DNA from: CAG-791 sp045113775
GTDB taxonomy: Bacteria > Bacillota > Clostridia > Lachnospirales > Lachnospiraceae
DNA: 32,564 nt
Reading direction: 5' to 3'
Assembly: GCA_045113775.1 (NCBI GenBank)
Contig: JBGUJH010000165.1
Location: 1 to 32,564, forward strand
Position 1 is the stretch's first letter. Every line of letters begins with the position of its first letter. The notes under the pieces were generated by a model that was not told the DNA's origin, ran no database searches, and saw only the letters and a list, made by a program, of their open reading frames with translations. Below, piece by piece: positions 1 to 8,085 of this stretch. Made by a program: the position numbers and the translations under genes.

Positions 1-881
1 TGTCTCATCCGGAACTGCCGCGGTGTCATTCCGAACTCCCGTCGGAACTGCAGATTGAAATAGGAGATATTGTCGAAGCCGTGGTCCATCGCGATCTCCA
101 TCACAGGGCTTGATGTCTCTTCCAGCGCGTGCGCCGCTTTCTGGATCCGATAGTGGTTTAAATACGAAACGCAGCTCATCCCCACATACTGCCGGAAGAA
201 GCTCATGAAATAGCTCTCGCTGAATCCGCTCATATCCGCCAGATCCGCCACTTTGATCTTCTCGCGGTAGTGCTCCGCGATGTACTGCAGTACGGTCTTG
301 AGCTGCTGCCTTCCGGCCGGTGAATTGCGGCTTTCCGCAGACTCTCTTATATATCCGAATTGGAACAGCAGAATGATGATATGAAGAAGCTCCTCTCTCA
401 GCAGCATCTCATAGAAGGGCGGACGGCTCTGAAAACACTCCAGCGCCTCAAGGAAGGCTTCCCGGATCTTGTCATATCCCCTGTCAGGACGCCTGATCAC
501 CTCCGGCATTTGCAGCTGCCCTTCCGCGAGCGGCCGCAGATACTTGGATGCCGACAGGTCTTGTCCCTGCGCGCCGAGAAGATCCAGATGAAATACCAGG
601 CTGTCTGAGACCATCGTCTTGTCAGGAATCTCAAATGCGGAGTGTGTGCAGTACGGTGGTACCAGAATAATATCCCCTTCCTGAGTCTGAAAGGATCTCT
701 GCCCGACCCTGTAATCCGACATTCCATTCCGGATCAGTGTTATCTCCATCTCCTCATGCCAGTGGAGCGCAAGCTCGCGATACGTAATCGGCACAAGACA
801 GTGGTAACTGTTCACGGGGAGAAAAATATCACCGTGACTGGCTTTTTCCCGCCCTGCGGCCTTTTCTGTTATCCTGCGCAT
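1..881 (-). CDS. AraC-family transcriptional regulator (3' end cut by window)
   Basis: Reading the minus strand from an ATG at 881-879 gives an uninterrupted frame to base 1, starting MRRITEKAAGREKASHGDIF. The N-terminal half carries a cupin-like sensor with a WHEEMEITLIRNG stretch and a GDIILVPPYCTHSAFEI stretch, as in sugar-sensing AraC proteins. The C-terminal third holds the two AraC helix-turn-helix units: LADMSGFSESYFMSFF, then VMEIAMDHGFDNISYFN ending in FGMTPRQFRMR. Nearly the whole protein is present; only the last few residues and the stop lie outside. An AAGGAG precedes the chosen ATG by about 10 bases. It is divergent from the GH13 gene at 1100 across a 218-base spacer, so control of that gene is likely but inferred. 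An AT-rich TATACT at 972-977 in the spacer could be a -10 for the GH13 gene, but no convincing -35 is visible. Confidence 0.88.
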   Translation of the reverse strand, partial: MRRITEKAAGREKASHGDIFLPVNSYHCLVPITYRELALHWHEEMEITLIRNGMSDYRVGQRSFQTQEGDIILVPPYCTHSAFEIPDKTMVSDSLVFHLDLLGAQGQDLSASKYLRPLAEGQLQMPEVIRRPDRGYDKIREAFLEALECFQSRPPFYEMLLREELLHIIILLFQFGYIRESAESRNSPAGRQQLKTVLQYIAEHYREKIKVADLADMSGFSESYFMSFFRQYVGMSCVSYLNHYRIQKAAHALEETSSPVMEIAMDHGFDNISYFNLQFRREFGMTPRQFRMR

Positions 882-1099
882 TCTCCATTTTCTCCTTCTT
901 GTCTGAAAACCGTAGAATCGTGTTAGTATTCCCTGCAATTAAGCAAGTATTTTATCGTATTATTAACGTATTATACTATTACAGGCAGGGCAGTACAACA
1001 TGTGCCGAAAGCAGAATCCTTGTGAGAGCCGGTGCGCCGCCCGCCTGCAAAAATTCTAAACAATCCTTACATAGAATTCATCATACGGAGGTTTTCAAA

Positions 1100-2680
1100 A
1101 TGGCTGCGAAATGGTTAAAGGACACTGTTTTCTATGAGATCTATCCCCAGTCCTTCAATGACACGAACGGTGACGGGATCGGCGACATCAACGGCATCAC
1201 CGAGAAACTGGATTACATCAAGAGCCTGGGCTGCAATGCGCTCTGGATCAATCCCTGCTACGACTCCCCCTTCAAGGACGCCGGGTACGACGTCCGCGAT
1301 TACAAGAAGGTGGCGCCCCGCTACGGTACCAACGAAGACTTGTACCGCCTCTTCGATGTGGCACATAAGAAGGGCATCCGCGTCCTTCTCGACCTTGTTC
1401 CGGGCCACACATCAGAAGAACACCCCTGGTTTACAGAGAGCCAAAAAATAGAGAAAAACGAGTTTTCCGACCGCTTTATATGGACAGATTATTGTTTTAA
1501 GGGCGCTGCCGGCCTTCCCTATATCGGTGGTGAGAGCGAACGCAGCGGGTGCTATATTTTGAACTTCTTTAAGTGCCAGCCCGCCCTCAATTACGGCTTT
1601 CTCAATGTGACTGAGCCCTGGCAGAAGAGTTATCGCGATCCGGCCGCTATGGCGACCCGGGAGGCCCTCAAAGACATCATGCGCTTCTGGCTGTCCCACG
1701 GCTGCGATGGCTTCCGTGTCGATATGGCCTCTTCTCTGGTCAAAAATGACGACGAGAAGAAGAGCGGTACCAGTGCGGTCTGGAGAGATGTGCGTCGCAT
1801 GCTGGATCTGGAATTCCCGGATGCCGCGATGGTGGCGGAGTGGAGCAATCCTTCCCTTTCCCTGCGCTGCGGTTACGACATGGACTTCGTCCTCAACGAG
1901 ATCGGCGGAGGCTATTCCACTCTGATGCGTGATTACTACAATCACGGCGGTAGTATTCACGGTGACCGGAACGCTGAAGACCACAGCTATTTCAAGAAGG
2001 ACGCCGGCGGCAATATCAACCGCTTCCTGGATCAGTACCTCGGCTGGTATGAGGACACTAAGGACCGCGGTTATATATCAGTGCTGACATGCAATCACGA
2101 CACGATCCGTCCCAGTTACAATCTGGACACAGCTGAGCTGAAGCTGGCTTACTCCTTCCTTTTCACGCTTCCCGGTGTTCCTTTCCTGTACTACGGCGAC
2201 GAGATCGGCATGAAGTATCTGGATGTCCCCACTAAAGAGGGTGGTTACTTCCGCACGGGCGCCAGGACGCCCATGCAGTGGGATGACAGCGCAAACCTCG
2301 GCTTCTCCTCCGGAAATGCGTCCGACCTCTATCTTCCGGTCGACAATTCTGCTGATGCGCCGACTGTGGCAGCGCAGGAGAAGGATCCCGCTTCCCTTCT
2401 GAACACCGTGCGTGCGATTCTCTCTCTTCGACATCAGGAGGAGGACCTGCAGGCAGATGCCGAATTTAAAGTCCTCTGCAGTGAGCCGGATTGTCCCTTC
2501 ATATACAGGCGCGGCAGCCTTCTGTGCGCGGTGAATCCCGCCGGCAGAGCTATGGAAGTTTCTCTTCCGACCGGGATCACCGGAATGATCCGCGGAGATG
2601 TTCTGTTCGAGATCGGCAGCAGCAGCCTGGAGAACGGAAAACTGACCATTGGAGCGCAGTCCTTCGTTGTGATGAAGTAA
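1100..2680 (+). CDS. GH13 alpha-glucosidase / alpha-amylase-family glycoside hydrolase, cytoplasmic
   Basis: This is an enzyme of about 526 residues with a GH13 catalytic barrel of the oligo-1,6-glucosidase type. Near the N-terminus is the calcium-loop motif NGDGIGDINGI. The catalytic residues are visible as D208 (GFRVDMAS, nucleophile), E247 (VAEWSNP, acid/base) and D334 (CNHDTIR). Region I reads LDLVPGHTSEEHPWF, with Gly where most relatives have Asn. There is no signal peptide, so it should hydrolyse imported alpha-glucosides in the cytoplasm. The frame is open further upstream to 899, but the start at 1100 is chosen because CGGAGG at 1086-1091 precedes it and homology begins there. Exact substrate (isomaltose, trehalose, sucrose-type) cannot be told. 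The divergent AraC gene is the likely regulator. Confidence 0.9.
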   Translation: MAAKWLKDTVFYEIYPQSFNDTNGDGIGDINGITEKLDYIKSLGCNALWINPCYDSPFKDAGYDVRDYKKVAPRYGTNEDLYRLFDVAHKKGIRVLLDLVPGHTSEEHPWFTESQKIEKNEFSDRFIWTDYCFKGAAGLPYIGGESERSGCYILNFFKCQPALNYGFLNVTEPWQKSYRDPAAMATREALKDIMRFWLSHGCDGFRVDMASSLVKNDDEKKSGTSAVWRDVRRMLDLEFPDAAMVAEWSNPSLSLRCGYDMDFVLNEIGGGYSTLMRDYYNHGGSIHGDRNAEDHSYFKKDAGGNINRFLDQYLGWYEDTKDRGYISVLTCNHDTIRPSYNLDTAELKLAYSFLFTLPGVPFLYYGDEIGMKYLDVPTKEGGYFRTGARTPMQWDDSANLGFSSGNASDLYLPVDNSADAPTVAAQEKDPASLLNTVRAILSLRHQEEDLQADAEFKVLCSEPDCPFIYRRGSLLCAVNPAGRAMEVSLPTGITGMIRGDVLFEIGSSSLENGKLTIGAQSFVVMK

Positions 2681-2702
2681 GGATGTGAATACGGCAAAAT
2701 AG

Positions 2703-2760
2703 AAACTCCCTTTCGGGCAAATAAACTTCTTTTAGTTTACCTGCCCGGAAGGGAGTTTTT
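2703..2760 (+). terminator. Rho-independent terminator after the GH13 gene
   Basis: A long inverted repeat pairs AAACTCCCTT and CGGGCA with TGCCCG and AAGGGAGTTT, with an inner AAACT/AGTTT pair, followed by a T run. It lies just after the GH13 stop codon and also separates it from the convergent thiT gene. Confidence 0.85.
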
Positions 2761-2792
2761 GCTTCAGACTCTCATTGCTGACGAACCTTTTA

Positions 2793-3326
2793 TCACTGAT
2801 TTGCCATCGCCTTTACTCTGTTGATCGCATCGCTGAAGGCGGGTATGCTGATCAGGATCAGTACGACGACTGCCTCTCCGGCAATGTAAATGATGTTGTA
2901 TACTGCTGAATAAGCTGCCGGGTTCCAGCCTTCCCAGGCGTATTCGCCAAAGAATACCCAGCCGGACAGAAATGAGAAGAACCAGCGGCCTAAACAAGCC
3001 ACAATATACCCTTTGTGCAGACCAAATTTCTGGTTGCAGAAAAAGCCTGAAAGCCCGAATGCCGCAAATGCAAGGCCGTAATCCAGGAAGACCTGCACAG
3101 GGGTCAGGATATAGGGACCCAAGGCGAACTGCAAAATGCCATGGGCAAATCCGGCAAAGATTCCGACGACCGGGCCGAAGAAATAGCCGGGCAGGACCGC
3201 AAACAGTGTAGATGCAAGTGTGATGGATCCGCCTGTCGGAAACTCGAAGACCTTGATCAAGCTGGTAATACTGGCCAATGCGATACACATGGCGCTGAAG
3301 ACGAGTACTTTGACATTTTTTGACAT
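2793..3326 (-). CDS. thiT: ThiT, substrate-binding subunit of an ECF thiamine transporter
   Basis: A 177-residue, six-helix membrane protein beginning MSKNVKVLVFSAMCIALASI. It has the ThiT hallmarks: a GGSITLAST segment, a PGYFFGPVVGIFAGFAHGIL segment, and a C-terminal half rich in Trp, Tyr and Phe (GRWFFSFLSGWVFFGEYAW) that lines the thiamine pocket. Length matches the family. The frame is open upstream to 3440, but that part is the leader RNA; the ATG at 3326 follows AAGGAGG. ThiT needs the general ECF module (EcfA, EcfA', EcfT), which is not in this window. The TPP riboswitch directly upstream independently supports thiamine as the substrate. Confidence 0.93.
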   Translation of the reverse strand: MSKNVKVLVFSAMCIALASITSLIKVFEFPTGGSITLASTLFAVLPGYFFGPVVGIFAGFAHGILQFALGPYILTPVQVFLDYGLAFAAFGLSGFFCNQKFGLHKGYIVACLGRWFFSFLSGWVFFGEYAWEGWNPAAYSAVYNIIYIAGEAVVVLILISIPAFSDAINRVKAMANQ

Positions 3327-3332
3327 AAAAAA

Positions 3333-3356
3333 CCTCCTTGCATGTTTTGCAGGAGG
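3333..3356 (-). promoter_or_regulatory. Hairpin sequestering the thiT ribosome-binding site
   Basis: On the minus strand CCTCCTGC pairs with GCAAGGAGG (one bulge) around a short A-rich loop, burying the thiT Shine-Dalgarno. Six T residues and then the ATG follow directly. It can act as a translational off-switch, and the T run means it could also terminate transcription. It is the natural expression platform of the TPP riboswitch upstream. Confidence 0.75.
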
Positions 3357-3454
3357 AGAGATGATCACAGCACATGTACACAGCTGCGACGGAACAAATG
3401 TGCAACGATGCCTTTCATCGATCCCGCACATGATTTCCATTGCACCAGTACTGT

Positions 3455-3560
3455 CTGCTTCCTTACGCCGGTATTATCCGGTTCAAGTAATAAGGGTCAG
3501 CCGCTCCTGTCCGCTTGTCGCGAACGGGCCGCAGTCTCAGCATCCGCTCCCCCAGCATTT
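3455..3560 (-). promoter_or_regulatory. TPP (thiamine pyrophosphate) riboswitch
   Basis: The minus strand contains the THI-box signature in order: GGGGGAGC followed by GCTGAGA, then GACCCTT, ACTTGAACCGGATAATACC and GGCGTAAGGAAG. These are the conserved P2/P3 and P4/P5 core elements of the TPP aptamer. It lies between a good promoter (3576-3604) and thiT. Binding of TPP is expected to switch thiT off through the ribosome-site hairpin. Confidence 0.95.
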
Positions 3561-3575
3561 AGTTAGTACTCTTGT

Positions 3576-3604
3576 AAAATACTGCAATGATCGCGATTTG
3601 TCAA
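3576..3604 (-). promoter_or_regulatory. Sigma-A-type promoter for the thiT leader
   Basis: On the minus strand TTGACA (3604-3599) is followed after 17 bases by TATTTT (3581-3576), about 15 bases before the aptamer begins. Confidence 0.75.
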
Positions 3605-3630
3605 TATGAGGGGGTGTCCAGGGCTCACTG

Positions 3631-3672
3631 TCTCAGAGGTCAGCTATCTCCTGACAAACCACCTCAGAGGTC
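3631..3672 (-). repeat. Interspersed PQRS-type repeat, one full and one half copy
   Basis: The stretch 3653-3672 reads GACAAACCACCTCAGAGGTC, the reverse complement of the repeat core. A half copy CTCAGAGGTC lies just before it at 3632-3641, and both are followed by a similar GCTAT. The copies sit between the thiT promoter and the next promoter, outside any gene. Confidence 0.75.
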
Positions 3673-3698
3673 TGCTATTTTCAGACTGCGCCTCCTCC

Positions 3699-3752
3699 TT
3701 GACACGGAAGGGTATACGCGCAATAATCTAATTAATTAGGACAAAATATAGT
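3699..3752 (+). promoter_or_regulatory. Promoter region of the PEP-synthase-like gene
   Basis: Two readings are possible. TTGACA (3699-3704) has AATAAT (3722-3727) 17 bases downstream. Alternatively a TATAGT at 3747-3752 lies 7 bases before the leader hairpin, the same layout as in the amt and glnN units. In that reading a GTATAC at 3712-3717 lies 29 bases upstream of -10, close to its position in those two promoters. The sequence does not decide between them. Confidence 0.5.
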
Positions 3753-3759
3753 TTGACCA

Positions 3760-3829
3760 AAACGGCAAGGATGTCGTGATCGGAAAATACAGAGCGTGTT
3801 TTCTGATGATGACATCCCTGCCGTTTTTT
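3760..3829 (+). terminator. Leader attenuator with ANTAR-type hexaloop hairpin
   Basis: The bases AAACGGCA and GGATGTC pair with GACATCC and TGCCGTTT, followed by six Ts: a terminator about 80 bases before the start codon. Its 5' arm can instead fold as a small hairpin, ACGGC (3762-3766), loop AAGGAT (3767-3772), GTCGT (3773-3777). The loop has A1 and G4, the ANTAR recognition bases. A second, 12-bp hairpin with loop AGAGC follows at about 3779-3807. A terminator upstream of a gene is best read as an attenuator. Confidence 0.65.
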
Positions 3830-3911
3830 ATCTCAGAGGGAAGACCCCACTGAGTTAAATGATGCACACGCGTGCGGAAAGGAAGATCATAAGAGAAAGG
3901 AGGAACCAACC

Positions 3912-6488
3912 ATGGCAGCCTTTGACAAAGTAAAGAGCGGTATCCCGCAGATGGACGGGATCCTGGACTATATCCGCATGGGCGACAATGTGGTCTGGCA
4001 GGTCACAGATCTCGATGAGTTTCGATTTTTTGCAGTACCGTATGTGAGGCAGGCGATCGAAGACCGCCGCGATATCGTCTATATCCGGTTCGCCCAGCAT
4101 GAGCCGATCCTGACAGATCCGGAGATACTAAAACATGTTGAGGTAGTGAAGTTCGATCCGGACGCAGGATTTGAATCTTTTACAGTTGCTATTCATGACG
4201 AGATCACGAAGCATGGAAAGGACGCTTTCTATGTCTTCGACTGCCTGTCCGAACTGCAGTCCGTTTGGTATACGGACCTGATGATGGGTAATTTCTTCCG
4301 CGTGACCTGTCCTTATCTTTTTGTGCTTGATACAGTGGCCTATTTCCCGGTCATGAGAGGGCGGCACTCTTTTGACGCGATCGCGAGGATCCGCGAGACG
4401 ACGCAGCTCCTTCTGGATGTGTGCTCCAACGAGAAGTGGGTCTACATGCACCCGATCAAGGTGTGGGAGCGCGCGTCGGACACCATGTTCCTTCCGCACG
4501 GATACAGAAAGAGCACGGGAGAATTCCGGCTCCTGGAAGACGGGGTGAGCATCAGCCGCTATTATCAGACGCTGCAGCAGGTCAGGGACAGGAGCCAGGA
4601 CCAAAATATAGACAGCTATGACCGCTTTTTTACCATGGCAAAGGCGGCATTCGAATCGGGGCATTTCACGCCGCAGATGGAGACACAGATCATCGACAGC
4701 ACAATGACTAAGGACGCGCACTTAAGAGATCTGGTAAGGCAGTATTTTGCACCGGCTGATTATTTCGCGCTGCGGGACCGGATGATCGGAAGCGGCGCGA
4801 TCGGAGGCAAGGCCTGCGGCATGCTGCTGGCCCGAAAGATCGTGGACACGGAGCTGGAGGACTACCGCATGTACGCGGAGCCGCACGATTCGTTCTATAT
4901 CGGGTCAGATGTTTTTTATACCTATATTGTTTCGAACGGTGACTGGAATCTCAGGATCAGGCAGAGGTCCAAAGAGGGATTTTTTGACGCGGCAGACGAA
5001 TTGAAAGAGAGGCTTCTCACAGGGAGGTTCCCCGGTAAGATCCGGGAGCAACTGCGGAACGTCCTGGAATATTTTGGCCAGAATCCGTTTATCGTCAGGT
5101 CGTCAAGTTTTCTGGAGGACGGGTTCGGGAATGCATTCGCAGGAAAGTATGAGTCCGTATTCTGCGTCAACAGAGGAAGTGAAGAAGAGAGGCTCGATGC
5201 CTTTGAAGGCGCTGTGCGCCGTGTGTATGCCAGCACGATGGACCGGTCCGCGCTGGAGTACCGCCTGCGGAGGGGGCTGGCCGGCAAAGACGAGCAGATG
5301 GCGATCCTGGTGCAGCGCGTGTCGGGAAGTTACTATGAGCGGTATTATATGCCCTGCGTTGCCGGCGTCGGGTACAGCCACAGCGCTTATCAGTGGTATC
5401 CGAACATGGACCCTTCGGCGGGGATGCTCCGAATGGTTATGGGGCTCGGCACGAAAGCCGTGGACAGAACGCGGGAGGATTACCCCAGGCTGGTGAATCT
5501 GGACCGGCCGACTGTCACGATTTATACCAGTGCGGCACAGAAACACAAGTTCTCACAGAGATATTTGGACACACTTGACTGCAGGGAGAACATCTGCCGC
5601 GAGGTAGAGGTGGACAAGATCCTGGATGTGCTGCCTCTGTGGTACAAGCGGATGGTGATGGAGCATGACTATGAGGCCGAGCGCACCCTGTATGATCTGG
5701 GCAGACCCAGGCAGGTCTGGTTCGTGAGCTGCCAGAAGCTCCTCGAGAACACTGCTTTTACCGGTCTAATGCAGAGGATCCTCAAGACGCTGGAACGTGT
5801 CTACGGGACGCCTGTTGATATCGAGTATGCCGTCAATATGGATGAGGACGGCGAATTTGTCGTCAACCTCCTGCAGTGCCGGCCTCTCTATCTGGGAGGG
5901 GAAGGAGAGGAAGTCCATGTGGAGGATCTTTCCCTGCGAAAGGTGCTGTTTGATGTGCGCGGCGCCTCCATGGGCACGTCAAAAAAGAGAAAGATAGATG
6001 TCGTCGTTCAGATCGACGCAAAGCTATATCATGAAATGCCGTACGCGCAGAAATATAAGGCGGCTAACGCTGTCGGCAGGATCAACCGATATTACGCAGA
6101 TACCGGCAGAAACCTTCTGCTCATGACACCCGGGAGGATCGGCACTTCGTCACCTGAGCTGGGCGTTCCGGTGAGCTTTGCTGACATTTCCTGTTTTGGC
6201 GTGATCTGTGAGGTGTCGGACAGCCAGGCGGGATTTATGCCGGAGCTCAGCTATGGCAGTCATATGTTCCAGGATATGGTCGAGGCGGAGATGAGCTACA
6301 GTGCGGTCTTCAATGACCACAAGACGATCCGGTACGATCCGTCTGTTCTTCAGGATGTGGAGGACCGTTTCGCGCAGATCTGCCCCGATATGGAAGAACT
6401 TTCCGGGATGATCTCGGTCAGGGAGCCGGAGAACCTCTATTATTGGCTGGATTCCGTAGGGAACCACGCGGTCTGCGGGGCTGTGTGA
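3912..6488 (+). CDS. PEP-synthase-like protein: KaiC/RecA-like N-terminus plus PEP/pyruvate-binding ATP-grasp domain
   Basis: 858 residues, start fixed by AAGGAGG at 3896-3902. Residues 1 to about 230 resemble a degenerate RecA/KaiC-like fold (FYVFDCLSELQSVWYTDLMM) with no clear Walker A. From about 290 it matches the nucleotide-binding domain of PEP synthase and pyruvate phosphate dikinase: GSGAIGGKACGML, FIVRSSSFLEDG with R396, FAGKYESVF, GLGTKAVDRTREDYPRLV, and VVNLLQCRPL with Q655 and R657. The C-terminal part has PGRIGTSSPELGVPVSF. The swivelling phosphohistidine domain and the PEP-binding barrel of true PEP synthase are both absent, so it should not make PEP on its own. Such proteins occur in Clostridia but their role is unknown to me. 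Its leader carries the same attenuator type as glnN and amt, which suggests nitrogen control. Its 3' end overlaps the convergent purF frame by 49 bases. Confidence 0.8.
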   Translation: MAAFDKVKSGIPQMDGILDYIRMGDNVVWQVTDLDEFRFFAVPYVRQAIEDRRDIVYIRFAQHEPILTDPEILKHVEVVKFDPDAGFESFTVAIHDEITKHGKDAFYVFDCLSELQSVWYTDLMMGNFFRVTCPYLFVLDTVAYFPVMRGRHSFDAIARIRETTQLLLDVCSNEKWVYMHPIKVWERASDTMFLPHGYRKSTGEFRLLEDGVSISRYYQTLQQVRDRSQDQNIDSYDRFFTMAKAAFESGHFTPQMETQIIDSTMTKDAHLRDLVRQYFAPADYFALRDRMIGSGAIGGKACGMLLARKIVDTELEDYRMYAEPHDSFYIGSDVFYTYIVSNGDWNLRIRQRSKEGFFDAADELKERLLTGRFPGKIREQLRNVLEYFGQNPFIVRSSSFLEDGFGNAFAGKYESVFCVNRGSEEERLDAFEGAVRRVYASTMDRSALEYRLRRGLAGKDEQMAILVQRVSGSYYERYYMPCVAGVGYSHSAYQWYPNMDPSAGMLRMVMGLGTKAVDRTREDYPRLVNLDRPTVTIYTSAAQKHKFSQRYLDTLDCRENICREVEVDKILDVLPLWYKRMVMEHDYEAERTLYDLGRPRQVWFVSCQKLLENTAFTGLMQRILKTLERVYGTPVDIEYAVNMDEDGEFVVNLLQCRPLYLGGEGEEVHVEDLSLRKVLFDVRGASMGTSKKRKIDVVVQIDAKLYHEMPYAQKYKAANAVGRINRYYADTGRNLLLMTPGRIGTSSPELGVPVSFADISCFGVICEVSDSQAGFMPELSYGSHMFQDMVEAEMSYSAVFNDHKTIRYDPSVLQDVEDRFAQICPDMEELSGMISVREPENLYYWLDSVGNHAVCGAV

Positions 6489-7951
6489 GCGGGCGGCCTC
6501 TGGGGTAGTTTGTTCTCGTGAGAGGGTGACCTCTGGGGTAGTTTGTTCTCAGAAAGCCGCTGCTCGAACCTGCTCTTGCTGTTTTCCCGAGGAACCGCGG
6601 TCGGGTAACTTCCGCAGAAGCAGGCGCTGCAATAATGATCGTGACCGGTCAGGCAGTGCAGGTGCCCGACCGGCAGATATCCCAGGGAATCTGCCCCAAT
6701 CATCTGACAGATCTCGGGAATCGAATGATGGCAGGCGATCAGGTTTTCCTGAGAGTCTATGTCGGTTCCGTAATAACAGGGATATAAGAAGGGAGGCGCT
6801 GTAACCCGCATATGGATTTCCTTGGCACCTGCTTCCCGCAGGAGCCTGACGATCCTCTCGCAGGTAGTTCCCCGAACGATTGAATCGTCAATCAGGACCA
6901 CTCGCTTTCCTTCCACTGTTTCGCGAATCGGTGCAAGTTTGATCCGGACCTGATCGGCCCTTGCATCCGGCGCGATGAAGGTGCGTCCGATATATTTGTT
7001 CTTGATCAGTCCTATCCCGTAAGGGATTCCCGAAGCCTGCGAGTAGCCTATTGCGGCATCCAACCCTGAATCCGGTACGCCAACGACCACATCGGCGCAT
7101 ACAGGGTGTGTTTTGGCCAGGTCAGCCCCTGCGTGCTGTCTTGCGGCGTGAACGGAGATGCCGTCGATGACGGAGTCCGGACGGGCAAAATAGATATACT
7201 CGAAAATACAGAGCCGCCTTTCACGGCTTTCGCAATGCTCTTTGCGGGAACAGAGCCCCTCTGAGGTGAATACCAGGATTTCGCCCGGTTCCACGTCGCG
7301 GATGAACTTTGCTCCGACTGCTGCAAGGGCGCAGCTCTCAGAGGCGACCACATAACTTCCGTCCTCTGTCCGCCCATAGCAGAGCGGCCTGAAGCCATAG
7401 GGATCCCTTGCGCAGATCAACTTCTGCGGCGACATGATGACCAGAGAGTAGGCACCGTCCAGCGTGTTCATGGCCCGGCTGACGGCTTCCTCAATGGAAG
7501 GGGCACGAAGCCGTTCCCGGGTTATGATGTAGGCGATGGTCTCGGTGTCGCTTGTAGTATGGAAGATAGCACCGGAGAGCTCAAGCTCTGAGCGCAAGGC
7601 CGCAGCATTGGAAAGATTTCCATTATGTGCGATGGCCATATGTCCCTTCTGATGATTCACTTCAATGGGCTGGCAGTTGCGCCTGTTTGTCGCGCCGGTC
7701 GTTCCGTATCTGGCGTGCGCCACGGCAATGCTGCCTCTTGGCAGCCGGGAGAGAGCATCCCCGGTGAAGACCTCGCTCACGAGTCCAAGGTCTTTGTGAG
7801 AGTGGAAGAGACCATCCTCATTGACGACGATGCCGCAGCTCTCCTGGCCTCTGTGCTGCAGGGCATACAATCCGTAATAACACATCATCGCTACATTAGC
7901 AGGCTCCTTTGCCATCACTCCGAAAACACCGCATTCTTCGTGGATCTTCAT
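6440..7951 (-). CDS. purF: Amidophosphoribosyltransferase (PurF) with repeat-derived C-terminal tail
   Basis: Catalyses the first step of purine synthesis, moving glutamine nitrogen onto PRPP. The chosen start at 7951 gives MKIHEECGVFGVM, so Cys7 becomes the N-terminal nucleophile after removal of a short propeptide; GAGGAG lies 7 bases upstream. The class II amidotransferase domain (HARYGTTG, AHNGNLSNA, TSDTETIA) is followed by the phosphoribosyltransferase domain with RVVLIDDSIVRGTT. Cysteines in LCIFEYIYFARPDS and HYCSACFCG fit the Fe-S type of PurF. The normal protein would end soon after CGSYPTAVP. Here about 45 more residues follow, with ENKLPQRSPSH and ENKLPQRPPAH encoded by two copies of the interspersed repeat. 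The reading frame then runs 49 bases into the end of the convergent PEP-synthase-like gene. No other purine genes are nearby. An attenuator precedes it. Confidence 0.95.
   Translation of the reverse strand: MKIHEECGVFGVMAKEPANVAMMCYYGLYALQHRGQESCGIVVNEDGLFHSHKDLGLVSEVFTGDALSRLPRGSIAVAHARYGTTGATNRRNCQPIEVNHQKGHMAIAHNGNLSNAAALRSELELSGAIFHTTSDTETIAYIITRERLRAPSIEEAVSRAMNTLDGAYSLVIMSPQKLICARDPYGFRPLCYGRTEDGSYVVASESCALAAVGAKFIRDVEPGEILVFTSEGLCSRKEHCESRERRLCIFEYIYFARPDSVIDGISVHAARQHAGADLAKTHPVCADVVVGVPDSGLDAAIGYSQASGIPYGIGLIKNKYIGRTFIAPDARADQVRIKLAPIRETVEGKRVVLIDDSIVRGTTCERIVRLLREAGAKEIHMRVTAPPFLYPCYYGTDIDSQENLIACHHSIPEICQMIGADSLGYLPVGHLHCLTGHDHYCSACFCGSYPTAVPRENSKSRFEQRLSENKLPQRSPSHENKLPQRPPAHTAPQTAWFPTESSQ
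6495..6548 (+). repeat. Two copies of the interspersed repeat, 33 bases apart, coding the PurF tail
   Basis: Copies at 6495-6515 (one mismatch, GGCCTCTGGGG) and 6528-6548 (GACCTCTGGGGTAGTTTG plus TTC). The period of 33 bases keeps frame, and on the minus strand each copy reads NKLPQR within PurF residues of about 468-486. The pair sits exactly at the junction of two convergent genes. Confidence 0.9.
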
Positions 7952-8000
7952 GCTTTTGCTCCTCACGGATTTCGAGAATATTGATTATTCAGGATTTGAG

Positions 8001-8067
8001 AAAAACAACAGAAAAGGGCGCAATGACTCTGGAAGCATCGAAAGCTTCGGCACGTCATTGCGCCCTT
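8001..8067 (-). terminator. purF leader attenuator with ANTAR-type hexaloop hairpin
   Basis: On the minus strand AAGGGCGCAATGAC (8067-8054) pairs perfectly with GTCATTGCGCCCTT (8027-8014), followed by a U-rich TTCTGTTGTTTTT. The 5' arm can alternatively fold as GGCGC, loop AATGAC, GTGCC (8064-8049): a 5-bp stem whose fourth pair is G-U and whose hexaloop has A1 and G4. That is the same geometry as in the glnN leader and the PEP-synthase-like leader. A second small hairpin GAAGC/GCTTC lies inside the terminator loop. It stands about 50 bases upstream of the purF start codon. Confidence 0.7.
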
Positions 8068-8085
8068 ATGTATAACCTTTTTTCA

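Noticed and set aside
1412..1984. Long minus-strand open frames opposite the GH13, gltB and amt genes.
   Set aside because: They are shadows of GC-rich coding sequence in other frames, without ribosome sites or family motifs.
7252..7275. CCTCTGAGGTGAATACC in purF resembles the repeat.
   Set aside because: The match stops after GAGGT, and the surrounding protein segment shows no extra residues compared with a normal PurF.
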